Source: a virus
Strand: one strand, 5' to 3'
Length of the DNA: 21,209 bases
Virus record (IMG/VR): IMGVR_UViG_3300048445_000088
Location: 1 to 21,209 of that record
Part shown: one piece after another, positions 1 to 5,611 of the stretch
Position numbering within the stretch: the first letter of the stretch is position 1
Layout of the letters: each line of letters starts with the position of its first letter
Notes under the pieces: generated by a model
Database searches by the model: none
What the model saw: the letters and a program-made list of their open reading frames with translations, nothing else
Told to the model about the DNA's origin: nothing
Program-made: the position numbers and the translations under genes

Positions 1-7
1 AAGCAGA

Positions 8-199
8 ATGGATAAGTTAGCCCAAAGAGTGGATGACTTAGAACAAGCATTAGCCTTAACCTATGAGATGGCTAATAAGACCAGACACATTATGACTCGC
101 ATTGAGGGTTATTCAGATGCCTATGACCGATATAATAAAGATGTAGATAACGTAGCTATGGAGTTGGATATTAAAGCTAGTAGAGATGAGGGGAACTAA
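8..199 (+). CDS. Small coiled-coil protein, unknown function
   Basis: This 63-residue protein is not recognised. It is predicted to be almost wholly helical, with heptad-like spacing in residues 2-30 and a charged tail, so a short coiled coil that oligomerises or binds a partner is plausible. There is no signal peptide or membrane segment. Its last 14 bases overlap the ATG of the next gene, which suggests translational coupling in an early-gene operon. The start follows an A-rich stretch only seven bases from the window edge, so an upstream in-frame extension cannot be fully excluded. Confidence 0.6.
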   Translation: MDKLAQRVDDLEQALALTYEMANKTRHIMTRIEGYSDAYDRYNKDVDNVAMELDIKASRDEGN

Positions 200-428
200 A
201 GTGTACTATGAGAATGATAAGGGTGACTTCGATTTAATCGATGTCATCCAAGCTTGGAATTTAGGATTCAATAGAGGATGTATTCTAAAGTATATAATCA
301 GAGCTGGGAAGAAAGATGATGAGATACAAGATCTGTATAAAGCTAAGGATTACCTAGAACGAGAGATACAATATGTAAAGGAGCTAAGAGAAAAAGATAA
401 CAAATATTGGACATCAGATAACACATAA
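186..428 (+). CDS. DUF3310 (SaV-like) phage protein
   Basis: The 80-residue product matches what I know of the DUF3310 family, common in phage early regions and sometimes called nucleotide kinase-like without proof of activity. Visible hallmarks are a D-[LV]-I-D-V-I block near residues 16-21, then LGFNRG, the KYI-RAGKK block around residues 35-43, and a final KAKDYLEREI helix. The ATG at 186 overlaps the previous gene by 14 bases. An alternative GTG start at 201 is preceded by GAGGGG at 188-193 and would remove only five residues, so the exact start is uncertain. The role in the phage is unknown. Confidence 0.8.
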   Translation: MRGTKVYYENDKGDFDLIDVIQAWNLGFNRGCILKYIIRAGKKDDEIQDLYKAKDYLEREIQYVKELREKDNKYWTSDNT

Positions 429-430
429 TT

Positions 431-679
431 ATGTTTGGTTTAAATAAGAGATTACGCAAGATAGAAAGGGAATTACTTGAGCTAAAAAAACCATTTTTAT
501 TTGAAATAGGTGATGTTGTTAGGGTTAGTGGAAAGTATGACGAGGAATGGATTATAGCCTCTAAAGAAAAAGTTTATTACGAATACTCTAAAGAAGTTTA
601 CAACTACTATGTTTTAGCTAAAGAAGGTGTTAAAGTAAAGATAGAACAATCGGAAAGTTTTTTGATTAAAATTAGATAA
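431..679 (+). CDS. Hypothetical protein, helix plus beta-rich domain
   Basis: The 82-residue product is not recognised. Residues 1-20 form a basic and acidic amphipathic helix (RLRKIERELLELKK), and residues 22-80 are rich in beta-branched and aromatic residues, with FEIGDVVRVSG and EWIIA segments that resemble a small SH3-like barrel. That fold is only an inference from pattern. It starts two bases after the DUF3310 stop codon, so it is in the same transcription unit. No catalytic motif, membrane segment or signal peptide is seen. Confidence 0.65.
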   Translation: MFGLNKRLRKIERELLELKKPFLFEIGDVVRVSGKYDEEWIIASKEKVYYEYSKEVYNYYVLAKEGVKVKIEQSESFLIKIR

Positions 680-681
680 TT

Positions 682-843
682 ATGCCACTACCAAAACCTA
701 ATAGTACAGAAAGCCAAAAGGAGTTTATAGCTAAGTGTATGCTTAACCCTACGATGCAGAACGAATATCCTAATAAAGATCAAATACTAGCTGTTTGTTA
801 CCAGCAATGGAAAAAAAATAATAATAAATGTCTTGTTTATTAA
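682..843 (+). CDS. Small phage protein with C-x(n)-C motif, 53 aa
   Basis: This short gene translates to a 53-residue protein beginning MPLPKPNSTESQKEFIAKCM and containing PTMQNEYPNKDQILAVCYQQW. The pattern P-x-P-x(3)-E-x(3)-F-x(3)-C-M, then E-[FY]-P-x(2)-[DQ] and [AV]-C-x(3)-W, is one I recognise from many phage proteins, where it occurs alone or as the leader of larger head proteins. The two cysteines flanking the EYP segment could bind metal, which is an inference. It starts two bases after the previous stop. Function is unknown, but the motif makes a real gene likely. Confidence 0.7.
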   Translation: MPLPKPNSTESQKEFIAKCMLNPTMQNEYPNKDQILAVCYQQWKKNNNKCLVY

Positions 844-889
844 CAATTTGTTTTGTAGTTTAGCTTCATAAACAATAAAACAATAAGAT

Positions 890-1012
890 ATGAAAGTTTA
901 CAACCACCTAGAAGAAGACGAATTAGAAAGCACAGAATGCCCTATTTGCGGTAAACCAGATGCTGGAGGACAACCTTGTTCTCTTGACTGTCTTAAAGCT
1001 GATATGTTATGA
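890..1012 (+). CDS. Zinc-ribbon mini-protein, 40 aa
   Basis: A 40-residue reading frame with four cysteines arranged as C-P-I-C (residues 17-20) and C-x(3)-C (residues 30 and 34). This is typical of a small zinc knuckle or ribbon. The N-terminal half is acidic (EEDELESTE). The ATG follows an A-rich leader (ACAATAAGAT), the usual initiation context for Bacteroidetes. Its last four bases overlap the start of the next small gene. Such peptides often bind a protein or nucleic acid partner, but nothing here identifies the partner. Confidence 0.6.
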   Translation: MKVYNHLEEDELESTECPICGKPDAGGQPCSLDCLKADML

Positions 1013-1113
1013 GAAAGAAGTATAACAAATCAGATAGAATGGCACACTACTTCATAATTATGATGCAAACTGTGTGGATATTATTATTATTAACTAAACT
1101 TTATAACAAATGA
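1009..1113 (+). CDS. Single-span membrane peptide, 34 aa
   Basis: A 34-residue frame linked at both ends by ATGA-type overlaps, with the gene upstream at 1009 and the exonuclease gene at 1110. The N-terminus is basic (RKKYNKSDR) and residues 14-30 are hydrophobic (FIIMMQTVWILLLLT), so a single membrane helix with the N-terminus in the cytoplasm is predicted. The tight coupling on both sides is the main reason to believe it is translated. Function is unknown, and it could simply act to couple translation of the nuclease. Confidence 0.5.
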   Translation: MRKKYNKSDRMAHYFIIMMQTVWILLLLTKLYNK

Positions 1114-1874
1114 TTACATTATTAAACGATGAAAAGTGGGATAAGTTAGACATCTTACCGAAGATGTTAGACGATGACTTCTACTACAATTACTTAGGAA
1201 CAGATAAAGCTTTAAGCAGCTCCTCTATGAAGGACTTATTAGTTAGTCCAAAGAAGTTCATAGCACCAGACAACTTACCTAAACAAGCATTAAGAGACGG
1301 ATCACTAATCCACTTGATGGTGTTAGAACCAGAAAAGCTATCTGAATTAAATATTATAAATACCACTAAAGTAGCTAAAGGTTATAAGGATGCGGTAAAA
1401 GAGTTTGGAGAAAACAATGTGTATACGAGGTCTGAGTACAATAACGCTCGATACATTTCTAGAGCTGTATCAGATTGCAATGAAGCTAGAGAACTATTAG
1501 AAGGATGCAAATTCGAAGTTCCCGGGATAAAGATGTTTGGTGACATTGCTGTTAGAGGTAAGGCTGATGCAATGAAAGGTAAAACAATCATTGATCTGAA
1601 GACAACTTCTGATATTGAGAAATTTAAGTGGAGTGCTAAGAACTTCAAGTATACACTTCAAGCTGCATTATACTTAGACTTGTTTGATGCAGATGAGTTT
1701 ATCTTCTTAGTAGTCGATAAGAACACAAGAGATATTGCTATCTTTGAATGTTCTGATTACTTTATAGAGCAAGGACTACAAGAGGTAGACCAAAGCTTAG
1801 AAGCATACCGATATTGGTTTATGCAAAACAATATGGATGCAATTAATAACTACGTTAAAAGAGGAGTACTTTGA
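1110..1874 (+). CDS. RecE-like PD-(D/E)XK exonuclease
   Basis: The 254-residue product fits the exodeoxyribonuclease VIII/RecE-like PD-(D/E)XK family (PF12684 by my recognition). The order of motifs is as expected: a G-x(3)-H pair at G64 and H68, a GKAD segment around 150-153, the catalytic D-L-K at D162 to K164 within IIDLKTT, and the YTLQAALY helix at 181-188 with Q184. These enzymes resect double-stranded DNA to give 3' overhangs for single-strand annealing during phage recombination. No annealing protein is visible beside it, so a partner would lie outside the window. It is coupled by ATGA to the gene upstream and by four bases to the one downstream. Confidence 0.85.
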   Translation: MITLLNDEKWDKLDILPKMLDDDFYYNYLGTDKALSSSSMKDLLVSPKKFIAPDNLPKQALRDGSLIHLMVLEPEKLSELNIINTTKVAKGYKDAVKEFGENNVYTRSEYNNARYISRAVSDCNEARELLEGCKFEVPGIKMFGDIAVRGKADAMKGKTIIDLKTTSDIEKFKWSAKNFKYTLQAALYLDLFDADEFIFLVVDKNTRDIAIFECSDYFIEQGLQEVDQSLEAYRYWFMQNNMDAINNYVKRGVL

Positions 1875-2113
1875 CAACTAAAGACCTTATATACGAATAT
1901 TACCTTTCGGCACTAAAGCAGTTGAACGAAGGCGTATCCGTAGAGGTACTTGAGGGCGTCATAGAGACGTTTTTAGAAGTTGAGAACTACGAAGGTTGCG
2001 AGGGAATTAAAAGAGCCTTAGATGACGTTCGTTATTGGACTCTTGAAGACGTCATAGGAAGAAACAAAAACAATTTAGATAAGATACAAATAATATCCTT
2101 TAACAATGAATAG
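1871..2113 (+). CDS. Small acidic protein, TTG start
   Basis: The 80-residue product is acidic and mostly helical and is not recognised. The frame opens with TTG at 1871, overlapping the stop of the nuclease gene by four bases, with GAGGAG at 1861-1866 placed suitably as a ribosome binding site. No ATG exists early in this frame, so the TTG start is the best choice. The sequence contains repeated ExxxxVE patterns (VSVEVLEGVIETFLEVENYEG) and a GCEGIKRALDD segment. Its position right after the exonuclease suggests an accessory role in DNA metabolism, but this is context only. Confidence 0.6.
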   Translation: MTTKDLIYEYYLSALKQLNEGVSVEVLEGVIETFLEVENYEGCEGIKRALDDVRYWTLEDVIGRNKNNLDKIQIISFNNE

Positions 2114-2570
2114 TCATATTTACAAGAAAGCTACTAATAATTTAGTAAAGCATATAAAAGAGATAACTGGACTTGATCCGTTTAAGAACACTAGAAAGAG
2201 GGAATACATAGAAGTTAGATGCTTAATGTATCACCACCTTAGGCATAAGATGAGTTTGACTTATGAAACCATTATGAATGTGATGAATCTATATGGTGCA
2301 GACATCAAGACTCACGCTAGGATTATCCACGCATTAAACAACTATGATGTGTATATGAGGTTCAGCCCAAATATGAGACAATGGGTTGAGAACTTAGAGA
2401 AGACTAACTTAGGAGAGAAGTACGATAGAGCTGTAAAGCTTAGAGATAAGATATACAAGCTTACGGATGAGCAAATAGATTTCTACTACGATGAAATCAG
2501 TCAAGTCATCAAGCTTAATGAAGCTAAAGAAATGGAAGTAAAAGAACCTCAAATAGTAGAATATGCCTAA
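2106..2570 (+). CDS. DnaA domain IV-like DNA-binding protein
   Basis: The 154-residue product resembles the C-terminal DNA-binding domain of DnaA (Trp-repressor-like helix-turn-helix) without the ATPase domain. Residues 20-45 (TGLDPFKNTRKREYIEVRCL) mirror the DnaA segment in which R-x(3)-[IV]-x-x-R precedes the basic loop. Residues 50-77 form the helix-turn-helix, with YGADIKTHARIIHAL in place of the usual GRDHSTVxHA signature. The signature histidine and aspartate are shifted, so DnaA-box binding cannot be assumed. The C-terminal 70 residues are acidic and helical. It may bind the phage origin or act as a regulator. Overlaps of eight bases on both sides keep it in the operon. Confidence 0.7.
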   Translation: MNSHIYKKATNNLVKHIKEITGLDPFKNTRKREYIEVRCLMYHHLRHKMSLTYETIMNVMNLYGADIKTHARIIHALNNYDVYMRFSPNMRQWVENLEKTNLGEKYDRAVKLRDKIYKLTDEQIDFYYDEISQVIKLNEAKEMEVKEPQIVEYA

Positions 2571-3006
2571 GAAGAATAGAAAGCAACGCAACTCAGTTAG
2601 CAAGGCCACTAATGATGGTAGAGCGGGTAACGGGAAAGGTAAGCCTAATACTAAAGAGATTACTAGTAAACTAAAGAGTATGCCTCCCGCACAGCTCAAC
2701 AAAGCAAAGAAGGACCAGATATCTACATACGCTTTAAAAGCTATGAAGAAAGTTTTTGGTAGTGAGGCAGAGGCTTGGGAGACTCTAGCCGAACAAGCTA
2801 AAGATTCCTTTGCTCATATGAACTTACTGTGGCAGTACAGATATGGTAAGCCCGGAGACCAAGCTAAGGAGGATAACACTCCAAAGGTTCAAGCTCCAGT
2901 AATCAATTTCTATGCGAACTCAGATCAGATAAAGGAGTTGGATAATACGATAGACATAGATGCTATCGATGTAGACGATCTAAATAGCGATGCCGAAGAA
3001 GACTAA
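2563..3006 (+). CDS. Probable terminase small subunit
   Basis: The 147-residue product starts with a basic, disordered leader (MPKKNRKQRNS...), followed by a helical core at residues 30-95 containing WETLAEQAKDSFAHMNLLWQYRYGKP and a proline-rich then strongly acidic tail ending DDLNSDAEED. This layout, basic leader, helical core and acidic tail, is usual for small terminase-like proteins in Bacteroidetes phages, and the RYGKP block is one I have seen in that group. It lies one gene upstream of the large terminase. The assignment rests on position and pattern rather than a diagnostic motif; a DUF5681-type DNA-binding protein is the alternative. Confidence 0.6.
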   Translation: MPKKNRKQRNSVSKATNDGRAGNGKGKPNTKEITSKLKSMPPAQLNKAKKDQISTYALKAMKKVFGSEAEAWETLAEQAKDSFAHMNLLWQYRYGKPGDQAKEDNTPKVQAPVINFYANSDQIKELDNTIDIDAIDVDDLNSDAEED

Positions 3007-3232
3007 ACGAGTAGTATATCAGCCTACAGAAGAAGAAATGAAAGCTACGGTATGGGCTTTGAAAAATGATTATAAAATTATATCTTTGCCTACAGATAAT
3101 ACTCATAAAGAGTACTATGTTCAAGTAAAGAGAGGTAACAAAGTTTGGAGAAGTCCAGAAACATATAGAGAAAACGATGCTTGGAAGGAAATGTACGAAG
3201 TAACAGTAAAAATATACAACAGTAAGAAATAG
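2990..3232 (+). CDS. Hypothetical basic protein
   Basis: The 80-residue product is not recognised. It overlaps the end of the small-terminase-like gene by 17 bases and is the last gene before a promoter and terminator, so it closes the first operon. The protein is basic, with a lysine-rich start (MPKKTKR) and a beta-strand rich middle (YYVQVKRGNKVWRSPETYREND). It could bind nucleic acid, but no fold can be named. No membrane segment or cysteine pair is present. Confidence 0.6.
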   Translation: MPKKTKRVVYQPTEEEMKATVWALKNDYKIISLPTDNTHKEYYVQVKRGNKVWRSPETYRENDAWKEMYEVTVKIYNSKK

Positions 3233-3237
3233 CTACA

Positions 3238-3270
3238 TTTATTTATCATTTTAATTATTTATTAACTTTG
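3238..3270 (+). promoter_or_regulatory. Bacteroidetes-type promoter, weak -33 box
   Basis: TAACTTTG at 3263-3270 fits the TAnnTTTG -7 box of the Bacteroidetes housekeeping sigma factor. The expected TTTG -33 box is only matched as TTTA at 3238-3241. It sits just after the stop codon at 3232 in an AT-rich gap. Transcription would start near 3276, only about 20 bases before a terminator hairpin. Confidence 0.5.
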
Positions 3271-3297
3271 GATAAGTTTCAAGAACCTTGTAGCTAC

Positions 3298-3325
3298 AGC
3301 CCACTTAACGGTGGGCTTTTCTTTT
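3298..3325 (+). terminator. Rho-independent terminator before terminase
   Basis: AGCCCAC at 3298-3304 pairs perfectly with GTGGGCT at 3311-3317 around a six-base loop, followed by TTTTCTTTT. It closes the first operon. It also lies just downstream of the promoter-like box at 3263-3270, so a transcript started there would be about 50 bases long unless the terminator is read through. Confidence 0.8.
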
Positions 3326-3342
3326 ATAAACACTTTGGTACA

Positions 3343-3371
3343 TTTTCAGTTATCTTATTGTAGATAACCGT
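3343..3371 (+). promoter_or_regulatory. Repeated upstream element plus small inverted repeat
   Basis: TTTTCAGTTATCTTATT at 3343-3359 is identical over 17 bases to 18094-18110, which directly precedes another gene. Within it GTTATC (3349-3354) forms an inverted repeat with GATAAC (3363-3368). It ends 15 bases before the terminase ATG. A promoter element or regulator site is the likely role; see the finding on this repeat. Confidence 0.5.
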
Positions 3372-3374
3372 TTT

Positions 3375-4586
3375 ATGGAAGAAATAAAGATTCACGAGAA
3401 GTACATTCCCCTTTGGAAGCACGATAGTAGATATTATGTAGTAACTGGAGGAAGGGGTTCTGGAAAATCGTTTGGAGTAGCAATATTTTTGCTAAATCTA
3501 ACGTATGAACCCGGACATAAGGTGCTTTTTTCCCGATATACGATGATTTCAGCTCAATCATCCATTATTCCAGAGTTTATAGAGAAAATAGATATGATGG
3601 GTGTATCAGATCAGTTCAGAATCACTAAAGACGAGATCATAAATCTGACTACTGGAAGCTCTATTATGTTTAAAGGGATAAAGACTTCATCTGGTAACCA
3701 AACAGCTGCTCTAAAGTCCTTAAATGGCGTTACAACGTTCGTATTGGATGAGGCTGAAGAGCTTGTGGAGGAGGATGTGTTCGATAAAATCGATTTCTCA
3801 GTCCGTAGTAAGGAAAAACAGAACCGATGCGTCTTAATTTTGAACCCAACTACTAAAGAACATTGGATTTACCAAAGATTCTTCCAAAATAGAGGAATTC
3901 CCGATGGTTTTAATGGAAAACAAGATGATGTGACCTTTATACACACAGATTACCGAGATAATGAGAAAAACCTATCAGATTCATTCCTACAGCAAGTATT
4001 GGAGATGAAAGTTAGGCGTCCAGACAAGTTCCAGCACCAAATATTGGGTGGATGGTTAGCAAAAGCTGAAGGAACTATCATCCGCAACTGGAGAGTAGGT
4101 GACTACGTACAAACAGAGCATACGGTGTACGGACAAGACTGGGGATTCTCTACAGATCCAACCACACTTGTAAAAATATCGATAGATAAGGAAAGTAGAA
4201 AGATGTGGGTCAAAGAAGTATATGGAAAACCTAATATGTCCACTAGTGAAATAGCAGAGGCCAACAAGGCCGAATGCGGTTTAGATTTAATCATTGCAGA
4301 CAACTCTGAACCCAGATTAGTTAATGAGCTTAAGCAGTTAGGACTCAATATAAAGCCTACGATTAAGAAGAAAGGTAGTATACTAAGTGGAATAGCTCTT
4401 ATGCAAGATTACGAGATCATTGTTGATAGAGGTTCTAATGGTATTATAAAGGAGTTCAATAACTATGCTTGGCAAGAAAGAAACGAAAAGCCTCGTCAAG
4501 GATATGACCATTTTGTGGATGCAATACGATATGGACTGCAATATTTAGCCCAAGGTGTAAATTCTGGAAAATATGTTGTGAGGTAA
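3375..4586 (+). CDS. terL: Terminase large subunit (ATPase and nuclease)
   Basis: The 403-residue product is a phage terminase large subunit of the PBSX/Terminase_3 type, the motor that packages DNA into proheads and cuts it. The ATPase half shows Walker A GGRGSGKS at residues 25-32, Walker B FVLDEAEE at 122-129, and the coupling motif LNPTT at 156-160. The nuclease half shows the RNase H-like acidic triad: D255 in YGQDWGFSTDPT, D309 in LIIADNSEP, and D379 or D382 in YDHFVDAIRYGL. Length is normal for the family and no frame break is seen. The ATG at 3375 leaves a sensible N-terminus directly before the ATPase core. It is transcribed alone: terminators lie on both sides. Confidence 0.97.
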   Translation: MEEIKIHEKYIPLWKHDSRYYVVTGGRGSGKSFGVAIFLLNLTYEPGHKVLFSRYTMISAQSSIIPEFIEKIDMMGVSDQFRITKDEIINLTTGSSIMFKGIKTSSGNQTAALKSLNGVTTFVLDEAEELVEEDVFDKIDFSVRSKEKQNRCVLILNPTTKEHWIYQRFFQNRGIPDGFNGKQDDVTFIHTDYRDNEKNLSDSFLQQVLEMKVRRPDKFQHQILGGWLAKAEGTIIRNWRVGDYVQTEHTVYGQDWGFSTDPTTLVKISIDKESRKMWVKEVYGKPNMSTSEIAEANKAECGLDLIIADNSEPRLVNELKQLGLNIKPTIKKKGSILSGIALMQDYEIIVDRGSNGIIKEFNNYAWQERNEKPRQGYDHFVDAIRYGLQYLAQGVNSGKYVVR

Positions 4587-4606
4587 ATAATAATTTACTA
4601 TATTTG
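4576..4606 (+). promoter_or_regulatory. Bacteroidetes-type promoter for a short RNA
   Basis: TTG at 4576-4578 and TATATTTG at 4599-4606 match the -33 TTTG and -7 TAnnTTTG boxes with 20 bases between them. The -33 box lies in the last codons of the terminase gene. The start of transcription is predicted near 4613, and the first downstream feature is a terminator rather than a gene. Confidence 0.6.
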
Positions 4607-4612
4607 TCTTGT

Positions 4613-4672
4613 CGAACATCATTGGTTGCAGAAACCAAACTAAGCCCCCGAACAATAGTAGGGGGTTTTTTT
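4613..4672 (+). ncRNA. Candidate small RNA, two hairpins
   Basis: The predicted transcript of about 60 bases contains a first hairpin, TTGGTT 4622-4627 with AACCAA 4633-4638 and a five-base loop, and a second, CCCCC 4645-4649 with GGGGG 4661-4665, ending in seven T. It has its own promoter-like boxes at 4576-4606 and no credible reading frame. A free small RNA is possible, as is a plain terminator for the terminase gene that happens to follow a TAnnTTTG box. The 5' end is estimated from the promoter position. Confidence 0.4.
4642..4672 (+). terminator. Rho-independent terminator after terminase
   Basis: CCCCC at 4645-4649 pairs with GGGGG at 4661-4665, with further A-T and G-T closing pairs, and is followed by TTTTTTT at 4666-4672. 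It ends the terminase transcript and isolates it from the repeat region downstream. Confidence 0.8.
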
Positions 4673-4681
4673 ATTCCCTTT

Positions 4682-4717
4682 ACTGAAGAAACTGCAACAA
4701 CTGAAGAAACTGCAACT
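4682..4717 (+). repeat. 18-bp tandem repeat, two copies
   Basis: ACTGAAGAAACTGCAACA at 4682-4699 is followed directly by the same 18 bases with one change at the last position (4700-4717). A decayed continuation (ACTGCA, then TTGGAACTATTGGAAC) runs to about 4749. The period is a multiple of three, but no start codon and ribosome context supports a gene here, and the frame runs through the terminator. Confidence 0.7.
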
Positions 4718-4760
4718 ACTGCAATGGAAGCATTGGAACTATTGGAACCCCTTCCAGTTC

Positions 4761-4869
4761 TTAAACATAGTAGGTATTCTCTTAAACGCAGTAGGTTTGT
4801 GTGATCTGGCCCTTAAACGCAGTAGATAATCTCTTAAACATAGTAGGTTTTTTCTTAAACGCAGTAGGT
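4761..4869 (+). repeat. Iteron array, five 15-bp direct repeats
   Basis: Five copies of TTAAACNNAGTAGGT lie at 4761-4775, 4782-4796, 4813-4827, 4834-4848 and 4855-4869. The only variation is AT or GC at positions 7-8 and one G to A near the end of copy three. Start-to-start spacings are 21, 31, 21 and 21 bases, that is two or three helical turns, so all copies face the same side of the DNA. This is what initiator-binding iterons or a cooperative operator look like. A minus-strand reading gives the peptide unit PT(A/M)FK, but a 10-base step breaks its frame. Confidence 0.85.
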
Positions 4870-4888
4870 TTTTTGGGTTTGGCCTTTT

Positions 4889-5187
4889 CCGATCCGATTT
4901 GATCAAGATCAAAACTCTCTGAACCCGCATAAACACTGGGCTGAGCGATATTCTCACGAAAATGAGAGTAAATAATAGCGATTTTTCTATCCATCAAATT
5001 ATTTTTGCGTATACGTGTGCGGGATACAATATATTGCACCCGATCGGATATCGTCACCGTTTCCGATCCCGATAAGATCCCGATCCGATCGCACCCGCTT
5101 TTTATTTTTGTGATCCGATAACGTCACCCGATCCGATAACTATATATATAAAATTGTATTATCCCGATCCGATAACGTCACCCGATC
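4889..5187. repeat. GATC-rich repeat field, candidate replication origin
   Basis: About a dozen GATC sites fall within 300 bases. GATCCGAT occurs at 4891-4898, 5082-5089, 5112-5119, 5130-5137 and 5166-5173. A longer unit (GATCCGATAACGTCACCC then GATC) is exact at 5112-5133 and 5166-5187, and a variant, GATCGGATATCGTCACC, lies at 5042-5058. Inverted repeats are TTTGATC/GATCAAA at 4898-4913, TCTCA/TGAGA at 4952-4967, CGTATACG at 5008-5015 and CAATATATTG at 5027-5036. An AT-only stretch lies near 5140-5152 between the two long units. Together with the iterons this resembles an origin; a regulatory or partition site is the alternative. Confidence 0.55.
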
Positions 5188-5240
5188 ACCAGCAAAAGAA
5201 AAAATATAAGGGATGAAAAAAAAACAAAAAAAAATGCACT

Positions 5241-5274
5241 TTTGTTTGTGGGTTAAAAATTATTTGTATATTTG
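5241..5274 (+). promoter_or_regulatory. Strong Bacteroidetes promoter of the cassette
   Basis: Two overlapping TTTG boxes at 5241-5248 lie 18 or 22 bases before TATATTTG at 5267-5274, the best match in the window to the TTTG/TAnnTTTG consensus. Transcription would start near 5281, about 24 bases before the first gene of the cassette. A-tracts at 5196-5235 just upstream could act as an UP-like element. Confidence 0.75.
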
Positions 5275-5304
5275 ATCCATAGAAACAATAAAAACAAAAA
5301 ACAA

Positions 5305-5412
5305 ATGGAAACAATTACTTTAAACTTTGAAACAATTACAGCTTTGACAATTGCAGTAACTTTATTTTTATGCGGGATTGCTTTTTTAATAATTAACAAT
5401 AAACATATATAA
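5305..5412 (+). CDS. Single-span membrane protein, 35 aa
   Basis: A 35-residue frame directly after the strong promoter. The N-terminus is METITLNFETIT and residues 13-30 form one hydrophobic helix (ALTIAVTLFLCGIAFLII), followed by a short basic tail. The start context, AAACAAATGGAAAC, matches the A-rich ATGGAAAC starts of the genes at 5415 and 6424. Function is unknown. The clean start context, promoter position and two-base gap to the next gene support it as real. Confidence 0.55.
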   Translation: METITLNFETITALTIAVTLFLCGIAFLIINNKHI

Positions 5413-5414
5413 CA

Positions 5415-5600
5415 ATGGAAACAATACAACAAACTTGCTATGCTAAAAAAAGCAGCTTTACAGAAGTAAGAAAAACAGCTAAAAACAAAAAACGCATAAA
5501 GATCACTAAATTAGATATACTTTATACAATTGTATTGATACAGCTCTTAACCTTTGCTTTATTGCTTAATGCTGTTTTAATTAATTTATTCACTATATAA
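5415..5600 (+). CDS. Small membrane protein, 61 aa
   Basis: The 61-residue product has a polar, basic N-terminal half (KKSSFTEVRKTAKNKKRIK) and a hydrophobic helix at about residues 35-58 (ILYTIVLIQLLTFALLLNAV). A cytoplasmic N-terminus and a single membrane span are expected. It begins two bases after the preceding gene and shares the METI start. The paired membrane peptides at the head of this operon could work together, though nothing shows this. No homology is recognised. Confidence 0.6.
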   Translation: METIQQTCYAKKSSFTEVRKTAKNKKRIKITKLDILYTIVLIQLLTFALLLNAVLINLFTI

Positions 5601-5611
5601 ACTTTATAACA

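Noticed and set aside
4604-4804. Plus-strand frame with TEETATTEETATT repeat
   Set aside because: It begins inside the promoter and small-RNA segment and runs through a strong terminator; the repeat is better described as DNA.
4761-4869. CRISPR-like array
   Set aside because: The repeats are 15 bases with spacers of 6-16 bases, too short for any CRISPR type, and there is no cas gene nearby.
4739-5057. Minus-strand reading frames of 72 and 91 codons containing PTAFK/PTMFK repeats
   Set aside because: The repeat crosses both frames because of the 31-base step, the 91-codon frame needs a GTG start within the GATC repeats, and no other gene in the window is on this strand. A DNA-level repeat explains it better, though a decayed gene is not excluded.
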